From contig CANNDD010000001.1 in assembly GCA_947503285.1 (NCBI GenBank), forward strand, positions 186,001-250,000: DNA of 64,000 nucleotides, read 5' to 3'. Source of the DNA: an uncultured Croceitalea sp. (lineage in GTDB: Bacteria > Bacteroidota > Bacteroidia > Flavobacteriales > Flavobacteriaceae). The translations under genes and the position numbers were made by a program. Below, piece by piece: positions 36,340-46,685 of the stretch. The notes under the pieces are model-generated. The model searched no databases and was not told the origin of the DNA. It saw only the letters and a list, made by a program, of their open reading frames with translations. The stretch's first letter is position 1. Each line of letters begins with the position of its first letter.

Positions 36340-39300
36340 TTAGTTGCCGAAATTATATCTAATAGTGAAGCCAGCATTTATTGTAGTCTGGGGAAATGCC
36401 GTGGACACCTTGAACTGCGAAAAAGAATGATCGTAAAAAAACAGGGCATTCAAACTTTTGCTCAACGCATAATCGGCCGTGAATTTAATGGACCAAAGAT
36501 CTTGACCTGCCGTTATTTGATTGTTGTCAATATCAAGGTTTCTGATAATCGTAATATTATCCCTTAAAGACAGGTCTGCCTTTAAATTCAAATCCCCTTT
36601 TAGCCGTGTTCGCTCCCCACCAATATTGGTAACGAACTTGACATCTTTAAAACGATACCCCAAGCCAAGGGTATATTCCTTACCATTGATTTCCGTTAAT
36701 AGGTTATTGTCAAAACTCAAAGAGAAGGTTCGATCCGTTCGTACCTCTGCCAATAGGCTGAGGGAATTCTTCATTTCAAAATCCATTCTAACCAGCGGAT
36801 TGAATTGATCGGTCAATACCACGTTATTAATAATGTTTTCCGATAAAATATTTCCAGTTTCCGAATTTACCGGGGCTAAACCGTCTTTGAGCAGTTGATT
36901 GCGTTCTAAGTTGGTCTGAAAAGAATTTATACTATAGGCAGAACGATACCCGTGTTGTATCGAAAAACGTTTGAATTTTTTCTTAAACCATTTGTTCTTC
37001 ATAAAACCGGTGAACTTGATATTCCAATTAGGAATAGGTATCTCACGAAAAGCATCAAGATTGACCCTATTGACGTCTTGACCCGTTATAGCCGCGAAAA
37101 AGGCGGGCAGCAATACATCTTGACTCGTTTTACCATACCCTACCGGAAAACCATCTTCATCAACTTCGGTTACGTTGACATTGCGATCGGAAACAATTCG
37201 ATTTGCGATGGTCAACCTATTGTCTTTAAGTTCATCAAAAATCGCCGAACTGAATTCATCACTCTTCGAAAATACAGTACCGATCATAACCGTAGAGATA
37301 CTGAAGTTACCAAAATTGTTACCTAATAATGGATTGTATTGCAGGCCTCCATTTTCCAAATCAGGAATCACCTCGAAAGTCTCTTGTAAACTGTTCGTAA
37401 TTTGCCGGTCTGCCGTGAGGTCAATGGTCAGGTCTTGTGTTGGTTGGGCCGTAGCCGTAATATTAAGTTGTTTGGATGTATTCTGTAAAAATTGCGAATT
37501 AAATCCGGAAAAGGTGGTCAGCCAACCCCTTCGGGCAGCTTCAAAACGCACATCACTTTGGCTACCAAAGACAAAACCCAACGATGGCCTGGTCGTACCG
37601 ATAAAACCGATTGATTGGGTATAACCGGGCAATACCTTACCCCTGTTTTCGCTATAATTGACATTGATCCTTTTGACCATAGTTAATATATCGATGGCCG
37701 TATTCAGGCCCTTACTGGTTTTCTTTTTTGGTTTTTCATCTTTGCCATCGGCCGTATTGCCAGCTTTATCCCTTCGCACTGCCGCACGTGTTGCACCTTT
37801 GCCCGTACGTTTTTTCAATCCTAAGAAATCATAAAAGCTTTGCATGGTAAGGTTCGCGGTCAGATTATGGGTACTTGCGTTTTGTACCGTATTAATCTGG
37901 GCCCCTTCCCCTAACTCGACCTCGGCTACCTCTGCCAATGCGTCACCGCCCCGTTGCCAATCAAAGTTACTGGTGTACGTATATTGCGCATTGATAAAAT
38001 TTAAAAAAGGAAATTTATCAAATGGCAATTCATAGTTCAACTGCATTTGCTGGGCATGGCGATTGGGCTCGCCAACATCAAAGAAACCGTCCCATAAATC
38101 AAGGACCTCATTAATACCTGAGTCGGGATCATCGTCAATATTGAAATAATTTCTAACGATGTTGTTATTCGATGCCGTCAAATTGACCCGTAAAGACTTC
38201 GAAAGGCTGTAGTTCAATGCATATTGCCAATTGAACAGGTAATTTCGTTGTTGTAATAGCGGTAAATCCAAAGATTCAACCCCAGGTTCCAAAACATCAC
38301 GAAAACGCTGCTGGTTGAACGATCGGTTGTAGTTTGCATTCAACGATACACTCGTAGGCAATAGATTGAAATTCAATTCTTTTAACCATTTCCAATAATC
38401 GCCGGTAAACAAAGAGTCTTTTTTAGCAAAAGGGGCTACCGGTGCCGGTTTAAAGTTATGGTTGTAAACAAAACCCGTAGTCACATTTTGATCTTGTAAA
38501 TCGGCTATCTCGAAATCCCTATGATTGGTCTCATTATAAGAATAGTTGAACGTGAAGTTTTCGATATCATAGAAATTCTCGTCTGCTTCTTCGCCACGGT
38601 TCTTGCGAAGCCCAATTAAATTGATACTGGTACGCTTGGTATAATCTTCTGCCTGCTCACGTGTTGTTTCAGCCTCTTCAGGGGTAGCAGCGGCCGCGAC
38701 CAAATCGTCTAATTTAAGGTCGTCATATACCGGATCGAATTCTGGGGTAATCAATGTTTCTGAAATACCGTAATTAAAGGGAATTTGAAGACCCCATTTC
38801 TTAGGAAACAATTGCCCAACATTTACATTGGTTACCACGTCGTAAGACATAGCATCTTCACGCGCCCTTTCATTAGGCATCTGATCTATGGAACCGAAAC
38901 CCGAAGTACTTATGCTACCCGTAGCAGTGACATTCGCAAAATCGGCCATATTTGCATCTATCGCCGCTATGGCTGCCCAACCGCCATTATTATCGAGACC
39001 TGCCAATCTAAGTTCATTGAACCAAACCTCACCTCGAGCGGGCAGGGCATCGGTATTTTTAACACCGACCATCATACTTCTTATGCTACCCAAAGAAGGG
39101 TTACCACGAATACCGATCCTTAACTGCCCCAAGGTTCTCGGCGCAAATTCTGAAACTTCGACCAATTCACCATTTACCAAATCAAAAAAACGAAGTTCGT
39201 TTAAGGGCACACTACCAATAGCCGCCTGGCTTTGGCTGATTCGAAGTGATTTAACGCGATTTAAGTCTGCCAATGCAATGTCAATTTCGTTTACGCTTGG

Positions 39301-42300
39301 CCATATAATATCAGCTGAAGATGAACCGAATGGGGTAAATTGAAGTGGAAGTTCGACCTGATAGAAATTTTCAGAAAAATCCGTACCAATACGTAAAAAA
39401 CCTACCAACGGTATATCATTATCTGAAAAGTCACTATTGACTATTTTCTCGGCATGCATGAACATTTTAATGCGTTCATACTGACGTACATCGATATTCA
39501 CATTTTTAAATACCCCCCTTGCATCTTCCGATTCCAGATTTTCTACAACAAACGAAAGCGATTGTTCATTCTGTCGGATTATGGTATTGTTGTTATTTAA
39601 CTGTTCGCGAATCACACCTGGTGGTAACACATAAGGTATGGGTGTGCGCCCACTATTTTCTTCGATATTTACCGTGTTCACATCGGTAAAGGTACCATCA
39701 TCAGCAGGGTTATTGTCAATAGCAGGGTCTTGCAAGGTATTCGTAAATGAACGCCAATCACCTCGCACCAAATCCAATGTTGCAAACCGCAGCACGATAT
39801 CATCGGTAAAGCCGGTCATGTACATTCGCATAAAACTTATCGACCTAAAATCGGTAATACCGCCAATGGCATCACTAAAGTCACTCAATGGAATTTTATA
39901 TTGTATCCATCTTCGATTGAGAACATTGTTATTGGGCAACGTCGGTGTCTGCCCCTCTCGTATATCAGTGACATACTGATCATCTATAGTGGTATTTGGG
40001 CCTATTGGTATGCGATATTCGAAGTAGCTATTTACCGTATTCATGGTTAAATCACGGTCAATGTCTTCAACATCGGGCAATGTGGTGGAACCCCTGTTGG
40101 TATTGGTAACCTCGACCGGCGAGTTACCATCGGGGTTATTGAAATCAATATAACGTTCTAATATCCCTCCTTCGCGGTTTAAGTAGTATACATAGTTATC
40201 CAATGCTGGATCTTCTACAGGGCCATTGTAAATTGTTGCTTCGGCGGCATCATCAAAGCCATCGTAACCGATATCTTGTAATGCCCTATTCGTTTCATCA
40301 GCGTCAAAAGCATATACCAAAGATTGCGTTGAGGGCACTTGACCCCATATGGTCGCCCTTGGGGTCTCTGTCGAAGTAGAACTCGGCAGCCCATTCTCAT
40401 ATTGTTTGCGGCCATCGGGTAAAATATCTTCAGAGATATTACCCAGATTCAATACCAATTCCCCAGAATTTGACCCGGTGGTCTCCCCATCAACATAAGG
40501 GTCTAAAACCCAGAACTGAACAAATTCGACATTCGATTGCTCAAAGTTCGTACTGCTCAACGAACGCATAATACCCGCCCAGTTATCTTGGGGATTTTGC
40601 CCAAATTGGTCATTGGCATTGTACGGTCCTTTTTGATTCGGATAATAGGCAATATCCAGCGTGCCCTGAACCGTAGTTTGCCCCTGGGCGATGTCAACTT
40701 GCGGAAAGACCTCATCTATGAATACCCTACGGGTCGTATTCAATGAAATATCATTATCGGTAACACCATCTGGGCGTTGATTGGTATAAAAAATAGGATC
40801 AATGGTATACCAAGCCATTTTAGCCCTTTCAAAACCTATATTGATTCCATCTTCACTTTGCGGAACACCTACAGGCGGACTGGCAAGGGACCAACCTAAA
40901 GAGGAACGAATATCGATCAATGCCTGGGCACCTTCAAAATCATCTAAGTACGTAGTGGTCTCACCCTCAAAATCGGCATTTCTAGGTGAATTTGGTTTCA
41001 AAACGGCCACTTCACCCCGTATGGAAATATTTGAGGGTACATCAGTATCAATATTGGGTAGTTTGTTCGCCAGTCTCGTTAAAAAGGGTACCTCTGAACT
41101 AAAATTACCATTAAAACCAAATATCGTATTGTTTACCGGTTCAACGCCAAAATTTGATTTTTGTGTTAAGGGTCGTTCGTTCAAGTTCAAGAGTGTGGCA
41201 CCTAGCACGAAATTTTCGTTTATTTTATGCTCTACGTTGATTCCCGTAAAACGCCTGGTTTGCTGTCCAAAGACAGCATTGTTCTCTACGGAAATATTTA
41301 TCGGGGTATTTGATGCCTCCAAACTGGGATCCAACAATTGCACGGTACCTGCTTGATAGTTGACCGTATAATCAATACCTTCTTGCAGCTGTCTACCACC
41401 CGCCGTTACACGAACAGATCCGCGGGGCACATTAAAGGCACCTATGGGTATGCCATTATTGCCCTGTGACTTATACCTACCCTTGATTTGAAAACGGTTC
41501 TTCTGTGCATCTTGTAGCGAGGCCGCTTTCGTTTTGGCATACATATTACGAAATACATAGCGTGTTTGGTTGGCATTATAACCCTGGTCATTATCAACAT
41601 CATACACCCCACCACCTAGTAAGTCGAACAGAAATTCACCAAATGGTTCTACCTTCGTAAAGATGATCCTACCTGTTTGGGTATCGACCGTAATGCCCGG
41701 CACATAATCAAAGAATCCATCCCCGCCCGGTTGCACATCATTATAGAGGTTCAGCCTATCTAAATTGAACACATCCAAAAGAATACGTTCTTCCAAAGGT
41801 TTTCCATTTGGTGATGCGGCGGATGTTGGAAAAGGTTCTACTGGCGTAATATAGTTACGGGGCGTTGGATCTGAATATAAAATATTCAATCGAAAATCTT
41901 CTTGACTTAGTTGAAATGCCCCTGTGGAATAGATATTCTTCATCATCAGATCCCATATCGGATCATTGACATTGGTGATGTTACTTTTAAGCAATTTCAG
42001 GATCAAGGTGTTATTCTCTATAATTGGGTTTTCCCCACCTGTCACCGTAGTTGCCTCGATTCCACCATTTGCAAATTCCCCTACTTGAAACACGTCGCCA
42101 TCTAAGGTCGTATATTGGAATGCCACCCCTAAGACCTCATCATTACTCAAACGTTGATTTAAGGAAATATAACCCAATTGCGAATCAAATTGGTAATCAC
42201 GCCCTTGTTCCAATTTTCTTGCGTTTTCCAATATGGCATAATCAAAGCCTTGATTGGCAGTATAACCAGGAATATTAAAGCCGTTGTCTACGGTAGCAAT

Positions 42301-43554
42301 ATCCCTCACTGCACTAGTCAACGCCCCACCGTTACCAATCAAGGCCGGATCATAGTCGTTGGCTTGATTTTGGGGAAGTACTGAATTGCCGACCAAATTG
42401 AAAAATCCTGCCGGGGCACCATTTTGTCTACCAATTCTTGTCTTCTCAATGCCATCTGAACCCAATTGTGCCTCACCTAAATCTTGAATAGCAACGACAT
42501 TACGCACATTTAAGGTTTGTTGACTTCTGTTGGTTACCCAAACTTCCAATCTTGTAATTTGTACCTGACTTCGAATAAAAGGGTAATTCGTTAAGGCGGC
42601 ATCATAATTATCCCTAAAAAATTGGGACAAAAAGAAATGCTTATCCTCATCGTAATCAAGTGCGGTCAATGCGAATTCATTTAAGGTTCCCCCACCTTGG
42701 GCAACTACGGTATTATTTTGAGATCGCTGTTCTGAAAAAACCGCGGTAACGGTAGTTCTACCAAATTGCAACTGGGTCTTCACCCCAAAAAGACTCTGTG
42801 CCCCAGTAATCAATGAACTGTTCAGGGGCATGTTCACATTACCAATTTCGATTGACCTTATGATATCATCTTCGGTCGGGGTATAGTCTAGCTTTACAAG
42901 GTTTTGAAAATCAAACGTAGCCTCTGTATCATAGTTGGCAGTAACTTGAAGTCGTTCACCAACTTTGCCCAACATACTTAGACTGATACGTTGGTCAAAA
43001 TCAAAGGATAGATTGGTTCTATTTCTAGGTGATAGGGCAGGATTATCGTTTTTCTGCCAAATAACGCCCAGATCCATTGCTACGGAACCTTGTGGAATCA
43101 CTTCAATGGTATTACCACCAAAAATCGATTCAAAGAAATTGTTGTTTACGTAAAAATTGGGCAATAAATTCTTTCGTGCTTCTTCACTTCCTTCCTTTTT
43201 ACCCGAAAAAGCGTCAATCTTTTCTTTGAAATAAGACTTCATGCTTTCTTTTCGAACCAATTCGTAGTATTGTTCGGGAGTAAGAAATAGCGGATAGTTA
43301 ACGTTAAAATCGCCTACGCTTTCGGTGTAAACATATCTGTTGATTTTGGCATCGTAAGTGTACTTTGAAACAATACTATCAGGATTACCAAGTAGTATTT
43401 CGCCGAGCGCAAAGCCTGTTTTTACAGAGTCCGCCGCTTGGGTAGGAATGGTATCTTGGCCTAAGATGTTGTTCATCGACACCAAAAAAACCAATAAAAA
43501 GAAAATATGCTTAAACCCTTCAGGTTTAAGTTGTGGTTTTGCCCCTCTTTTCAA
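36340..43554 (-). CDS. sprA: Gliding motility / type IX secretion protein SprA
   Basis: A 2404-residue protein, the size of SprA/Sov, the giant outer-membrane barrel that forms the type IX secretion translocon. Visible signs: signal peptide in the first about 33 residues (HIFFLLVFLVSMNNILGQ), and a long series of beta-strand segments ending in a strongly amphipathic C-terminal strand (TINAGFTIRYNFG). No ATG precedes the signal peptide: the start is most likely TTG at 43554, five nt after the ruvA stop. It exports adhesins such as the one at 874-6162 in partnership with PorV and SprF-type proteins. Confidence 0.95.
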   Translation of the reverse strand: MKRGAKPQLKPEGFKHIFFLLVFLVSMNNILGQDTIPTQAADSVKTGFALGEILLGNPDSIVSKYTYDAKINRYVYTESVGDFNVNYPLFLTPEQYYELVRKESMKSYFKEKIDAFSGKKEGSEEARKNLLPNFYVNNNFFESIFGGNTIEVIPQGSVAMDLGVIWQKNDNPALSPRNRTNLSFDFDQRISLSMLGKVGERLQVTANYDTEATFDFQNLVKLDYTPTEDDIIRSIEIGNVNMPLNSSLITGAQSLFGVKTQLQFGRTTVTAVFSEQRSQNNTVVAQGGGTLNEFALTALDYDEDKHFFLSQFFRDNYDAALTNYPFIRSQVQITRLEVWVTNRSQQTLNVRNVVAIQDLGEAQLGSDGIEKTRIGRQNGAPAGFFNLVGNSVLPQNQANDYDPALIGNGGALTSAVRDIATVDNGFNIPGYTANQGFDYAILENARKLEQGRDYQFDSQLGYISLNQRLSNDEVLGVAFQYTTLDGDVFQVGEFANGGIEATTVTGGENPIIENNTLILKLLKSNITNVNDPIWDLMMKNIYSTGAFQLSQEDFRLNILYSDPTPRNYITPVEPFPTSAASPNGKPLEERILLDVFNLDRLNLYNDVQPGGDGFFDYVPGITVDTQTGRIIFTKVEPFGEFLFDLLGGGVYDVDNDQGYNANQTRYVFRNMYAKTKAASLQDAQKNRFQIKGRYKSQGNNGIPIGAFNVPRGSVRVTAGGRQLQEGIDYTVNYQAGTVQLLDPSLEASNTPINISVENNAVFGQQTRRFTGINVEHKINENFVLGATLLNLNERPLTQKSNFGVEPVNNTIFGFNGNFSSEVPFLTRLANKLPNIDTDVPSNISIRGEVAVLKPNSPRNADFEGETTTYLDDFEGAQALIDIRSSLGWSLASPPVGVPQSEDGINIGFERAKMAWYTIDPIFYTNQRPDGVTDNDISLNTTRRVFIDEVFPQVDIAQGQTTVQGTLDIAYYPNQKGPYNANDQFGQNPQDNWAGIMRSLSSTNFEQSNVEFVQFWVLDPYVDGETTGSNSGELVLNLGNISEDILPDGRKQYENGLPSSTSTETPRATIWGQVPSTQSLVYAFDADETNRALQDIGYDGFDDAAEATIYNGPVEDPALDNYVYYLNREGGILERYIDFNNPDGNSPVEVTNTNRGSTTLPDVEDIDRDLTMNTVNSYFEYRIPIGPNTTIDDQYVTDIREGQTPTLPNNNVLNRRWIQYKIPLSDFSDAIGGITDFRSISFMRMYMTGFTDDIVLRFATLDLVRGDWRSFTNTLQDPAIDNNPADDGTFTDVNTVNIEENSGRTPIPYVLPPGVIREQLNNNNTIIRQNEQSLSFVVENLESEDARGVFKNVNIDVRQYERIKMFMHAEKIVNSDFSDNDIPLVGFLRIGTDFSENFYQVELPLQFTPFGSSSADIIWPSVNEIDIALADLNRVKSLRISQSQAAIGSVPLNELRFFDLVNGELVEVSEFAPRTLGQLRIGIRGNPSLGSIRSMMVGVKNTDALPARGEVWFNELRLAGLDNNGGWAAIAAIDANMADFANVTATGSISTSGFGSIDQMPNERAREDAMSYDVVTNVNVGQLFPKKWGLQIPFNYGISETLITPEFDPVYDDLKLDDLVAAAATPEEAETTREQAEDYTKRTSINLIGLRKNRGEEADENFYDIENFTFNYSYNETNHRDFEIADLQDQNVTTGFVYNHNFKPAPVAPFAKKDSLFTGDYWKWLKELNFNLLPTSVSLNANYNRSFNQQRFRDVLEPGVESLDLPLLQQRNYLFNWQYALNYSLSKSLRVNLTASNNNIVRNYFNIDDDPDSGINEVLDLWDGFFDVGEPNRHAQQMQLNYELPFDKFPFLNFINAQYTYTSNFDWQRGGDALAEVAEVELGEGAQINTVQNASTHNLTANLTMQSFYDFLGLKKRTGKGATRAAVRRDKAGNTADGKDEKPKKKTSKGLNTAIDILTMVKRINVNYSENRGKVLPGYTQSIGFIGTTRPSLGFVFGSQSDVRFEAARRGWLTTFSGFNSQFLQNTSKQLNITATAQPTQDLTIDLTADRQITNSLQETFEVIPDLENGGLQYNPLLGNNFGNFSISTVMIGTVFSKSDEFSSAIFDELKDNRLTIANRIVSDRNVNVTEVDEDGFPVGYGKTSQDVLLPAFFAAITGQDVNRVNLDAFREIPIPNWNIKFTGFMKNKWFKKKFKRFSIQHGYRSAYSINSFQTNLERNQLLKDGLAPVNSETGNILSENIINNVVLTDQFNPLVRMDFEMKNSLSLLAEVRTDRTFSLSFDNNLLTEINGKEYTLGLGYRFKDVKFVTNIGGERTRLKGDLNLKADLSLRDNITIIRNLDIDNNQITAGQDLWSIKFTADYALSKSLNALFFYDHSFSQFKVSTAFPQTTINAGFTIRYNFGN

Positions 43555-43559
43555 ACTAT

Positions 43560-44141
43560 CTACAAATTTTTCAGCGCTCGTTTTATCGTATCTTCCACGC
43601 TTAAAGAAGAATCTTGTGAAAGAACGCGATCCACAACCTTTTCTGATTGTTTTCTCGCGAAACCAAGAACCTCTAAAGCAGATAACGCTTCTTCTTTTGT
43701 TGTATTGTTTGATTGTAAGGAAACTTCGTCCATATCATAAACTTTAAGGATCTTGTCCTTTAAATCTAAAATAACACGTTGTGCGGTTTTCGCACCAATC
43801 CCCTTTATAGATTGAATTTTTGGGACATCGCCGCTTGCGATTGCCTCCTTTACCTGTTGCGGATCCAATGATGATAGCATTGTTCTGGCGATACTCGCGC
43901 CAATACCTGAAACTGAGATAAGCATTCGAAATATTTCACGCTCCGTTTTTTGAACAAAACCAAAAAGTGTGTGTGAATCTTCCTTTACCTGTAAATGTGT
44001 AAAAAGTTGTATGTTCTCATCATCGCTTAACAAGGAAAACGTATGCAGGGAAATATTAAGAAAATAGCCGACACCACCACATTCCACAACGACATAGGTG
44101 GGATTCTTTTCTACCAGTTTTCCTTTTAAATGATGAATCAT
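43560..44141 (-). CDS. ruvA: Holliday junction branch migration protein RuvA
   Basis: A 193-residue protein with an N-terminal OB fold (about 1-63), a helix-hairpin-helix region (ISVSGIGASIARTML; IQSIKGIGAKTAQRVILDLKDK) and a C-terminal RuvB-contacting domain (about 145-193). RuvA tetramers bind Holliday junctions and load RuvB. The ATG sits 4 nt from a 10-copy GGTTTAG array (44146-44217). sprA follows after 5 nt. ruvB is at 52544-53566, not adjacent. Confidence 0.96.
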   Translation of the reverse strand: MIHHLKGKLVEKNPTYVVVECGGVGYFLNISLHTFSLLSDDENIQLFTHLQVKEDSHTLFGFVQKTEREIFRMLISVSGIGASIARTMLSSLDPQQVKEAIASGDVPKIQSIKGIGAKTAQRVILDLKDKILKVYDMDEVSLQSNNTTKEEALSALEVLGFARKQSEKVVDRVLSQDSSLSVEDTIKRALKNL

Positions 44142-44145
44142 AAAT

Positions 44146-44217
44146 GGTTTAGGGTTTAGGGTTTAGGGTTTAGGGTTTAGGGTTTAGGGTTTAGGGTTTA
44201 GGGTTTAGGGTTTAGGG
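44146..44217. repeat. Heptanucleotide tandem array, (GGTTTAG)10 plus 2 nt
   Basis: Ten perfect 7-bp units (minus strand CTAAACC/CCCTAAA), forming the immediate 5' leader of ruvA. The unit is coincidentally the same as the plant telomere repeat TTTAGGG. Further right (44299-44316) three degenerate heptamers of form ACTNNNN lead into the maeB stop, as in the locus at 7718-7927. Confidence 0.98.
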
Positions 44218-44313
44218 AAAATAGGTTTTAATATTAAATATTCAAATTATTTTAGCCTTTGTGACTTCTTATAGCTGACCGATATCAGTCAACCACCGAC
44301 TCTCGACTAAAAA

Positions 44314-46611
44314 CTATTTACCTCCCGTTTTTGCCTTTTTTCGTTTCTCACGTTCTTGGGCGTCAATTACGGCGACAGCGGCCATATTGACCATTTCATC
44401 GACACTTGAGCCAAGCTGCAAAATATGTACTGATTTTCTCAGCCCGACCATTATAGGCCCGATAGAGCTTGCCTTGTTCAACCCCTTAAGCAACTTATAG
44501 GTGATGTTGGCGGAATCTAAATTTGGGAAAATAAAGGTGTTCACTTTCTTTCCTGCGAGTTTCGAAAAAGAAAAATTATTGCGACACAATTCTTGATCTA
44601 AGGCAAAATCAGTCTGGATTTCACCATCTACAACAAGCTCGGGGTGTTTTTCATGTAATATCTTCACGGCATCCCTGACTTTTTGGGCTTCTTTATCATT
44701 TGAGGATCCAAAATTGGCATATGATAACATGGCAACCACGGGATCAAAACCAAAGGTACTCCCCACATTGGCGGTCATCACTGCGATCTCTGCCAATTCT
44801 TCGGCATTGGGGTTGATATTAACGGAAGTATCCGCTAAAAATAATGGGCCTCTCTCTGTAATCATAATATTGACCGTAGACGCTTTACCAACACCTTGGG
44901 CCCTACCGATTACCTCAAAAACAGGTTTTAGCACTTTAGGGTACGCCCTCGAATATCCTGAAATCATACCATCGGCATCACCTTCCATCAACATCATAGC
45001 GCCAAAGTAATTTCGTTTGCCCATATTCACCCTAGCACTATAACGGGTTTCTCCCTTTCGCTTTCGCATTTGCCATAGTTTATCGGCGTACATGGTTCGT
45101 ATGGTGCTCGAATCTTCTGAGCGCGGATCGATGATTTGAACCTCAGCATCAAATTCAAGTTGCTCTTTGAGCTTCATTATGATTTCTTTCTGCCCCAATA
45201 GAATAGGAATTGCAATACCCTCTTCGTGCACAATCTGGGCCGCTTTCAAAACGTCCAATAATTCGGCCTCGGCAAATACGATTCGTTTTGGATTTACCTT
45301 TGCCCTATTGTGCAACATGCGCACCACTTTGTTATCGTTGCCCGAACGCAAAAGAAGTTCTTCCTCATACTTATCCCAATCTTCAATTGGCGCTTTCGCA
45401 ACGCCACTTTCCATAGCTGCCTTTGCAACTGCCGGAGGTATTTTGGCAATTAATCTTGGATCAAAAGGTTTAGGTATGATATAATTCCTTCCAAATGTCA
45501 AACGTGTGGTATCGTAGGTAATGTTGACCTGTTCAGGAACGGATTCTTTTGTCAGATCGGCCAACGCACGAACCGCTGCCATCTTCATGGCTTCGTTGAT
45601 CTTTGTGGCCCGCACATCTAAAGCACCCCTGAAAATAAAGGGAAAGCCCAACACATTGTTCACCTGGTTTGGATGATCGGAGCGACCTGTGGCCATGATG
45701 ATATCTTTTCGCGTCTTACAGGCCAGGTCGTACTCTATTTCGGGATCCGGATTCGCCATTGCGAAGACGATTGGGTCTTTGGCCATGGCCTCTAGCATAT
45801 CGGGCTTCAAAATATCAGCTTTCGAAAGGCCAATAAAGACATCGGCATCTTTCATGGCATCATCCAATGTCGCTATATCCCTACTCGTTGCAAATTCTGC
45901 TTTCTGTTTACTAAGGTTATCCCTATCAGAGCGAATTACCCCTTTGCTATCCAACATGACGATGTTTTCCCTTTGGGCACCAAATGCCTGGTACAAACGG
46001 GTACATGAAATTGCCGCCGCACCAGCTCCGTTTACGACAATTTTGACCTTTTCCATTTTTTTGTTGGTAAGCTCTAAGGCGTTTAGTAATGCTGCTGCAG
46101 AAATGATGGCCGTACCGTGTTGGTCGTCATGCATTACAGGTATGTCCAACTCTTCTTTAAGCCTTCTTTCTATTTCAAAAGCCTCGGGAGCCTTAATATC
46201 CTCAAGGTTAATTCCACCGAAGGTGGGCGCAATGGTCTTTACGGTCTCTACGAACTTATCAACATCTTCAGTATCGAGCTCAATATCAATTCCGTCGATA
46301 TCAGCAAAAATCTTGAAGAGTAGGCTCTTACCTTCCATTACCGGTTTAGACGCCTCAGGACCGATATTACCCAAACCCAATACTGCGGTACCGTTTGAAA
46401 TCACCGCCACAACGTTACCCTTAGCGGTATAGCGATAAACCTCATCTTTGTTCTTCTCAATTTCCAAACAAGGTTCAGCGACACCCGGTGAGTAGGCCAA
46501 GGCCAAATCCCTTTGGGTGGCATAAGGTTTCGTCGGCACCACCTTAATCTTGCCAGGTTGCGGTTTTGCGTGATATATTAATGCCTCTCTACGTTGTTTT
46601 TCTTTGCTCAT
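44314..46611 (-). CDS. maeB: NADP-dependent malic enzyme with phosphate acetyltransferase-like C-terminal domain
   Basis: A 765-residue protein. The N-terminal malic enzyme portion (about 15-405) has the NAD(P)-binding motif VKIVVNGAGAAAIS and DDQHGTAI; the C-terminal portion (about 430-755) is a phosphotransacetylase-like domain that is catalytically inactive and regulatory in E. coli MaeB. It oxidatively decarboxylates malate to pyruvate, making NADPH. Length matches the family. An array of heptamers lies beyond its stop. Confidence 0.95.
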   Translation of the reverse strand: MSKEKQRREALIYHAKPQPGKIKVVPTKPYATQRDLALAYSPGVAEPCLEIEKNKDEVYRYTAKGNVVAVISNGTAVLGLGNIGPEASKPVMEGKSLLFKIFADIDGIDIELDTEDVDKFVETVKTIAPTFGGINLEDIKAPEAFEIERRLKEELDIPVMHDDQHGTAIISAAALLNALELTNKKMEKVKIVVNGAGAAAISCTRLYQAFGAQRENIVMLDSKGVIRSDRDNLSKQKAEFATSRDIATLDDAMKDADVFIGLSKADILKPDMLEAMAKDPIVFAMANPDPEIEYDLACKTRKDIIMATGRSDHPNQVNNVLGFPFIFRGALDVRATKINEAMKMAAVRALADLTKESVPEQVNITYDTTRLTFGRNYIIPKPFDPRLIAKIPPAVAKAAMESGVAKAPIEDWDKYEEELLLRSGNDNKVVRMLHNRAKVNPKRIVFAEAELLDVLKAAQIVHEEGIAIPILLGQKEIIMKLKEQLEFDAEVQIIDPRSEDSSTIRTMYADKLWQMRKRKGETRYSARVNMGKRNYFGAMMLMEGDADGMISGYSRAYPKVLKPVFEVIGRAQGVGKASTVNIMITERGPLFLADTSVNINPNAEELAEIAVMTANVGSTFGFDPVVAMLSYANFGSSNDKEAQKVRDAVKILHEKHPELVVDGEIQTDFALDQELCRNNFSFSKLAGKKVNTFIFPNLDSANITYKLLKGLNKASSIGPIMVGLRKSVHILQLGSSVDEMVNMAAVAVIDAQEREKRKKAKTGGK

Positions 46612-46685
46612 ACCTTAGGTTTGGAATGCATAAATTTAAGGGTATTCCATGGAACGGAAGAAGGTATTATCCACTAATGTAAAAT

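Noticed and set aside
44146-44217. Plant telomere repeat (TTTAGGG), possible contamination or eukaryotic origin.
   Set aside because: The array lies seamlessly between two bacterial genes, and a sister array with a different unit (GGTTAGT) has the same context elsewhere, so it is native.
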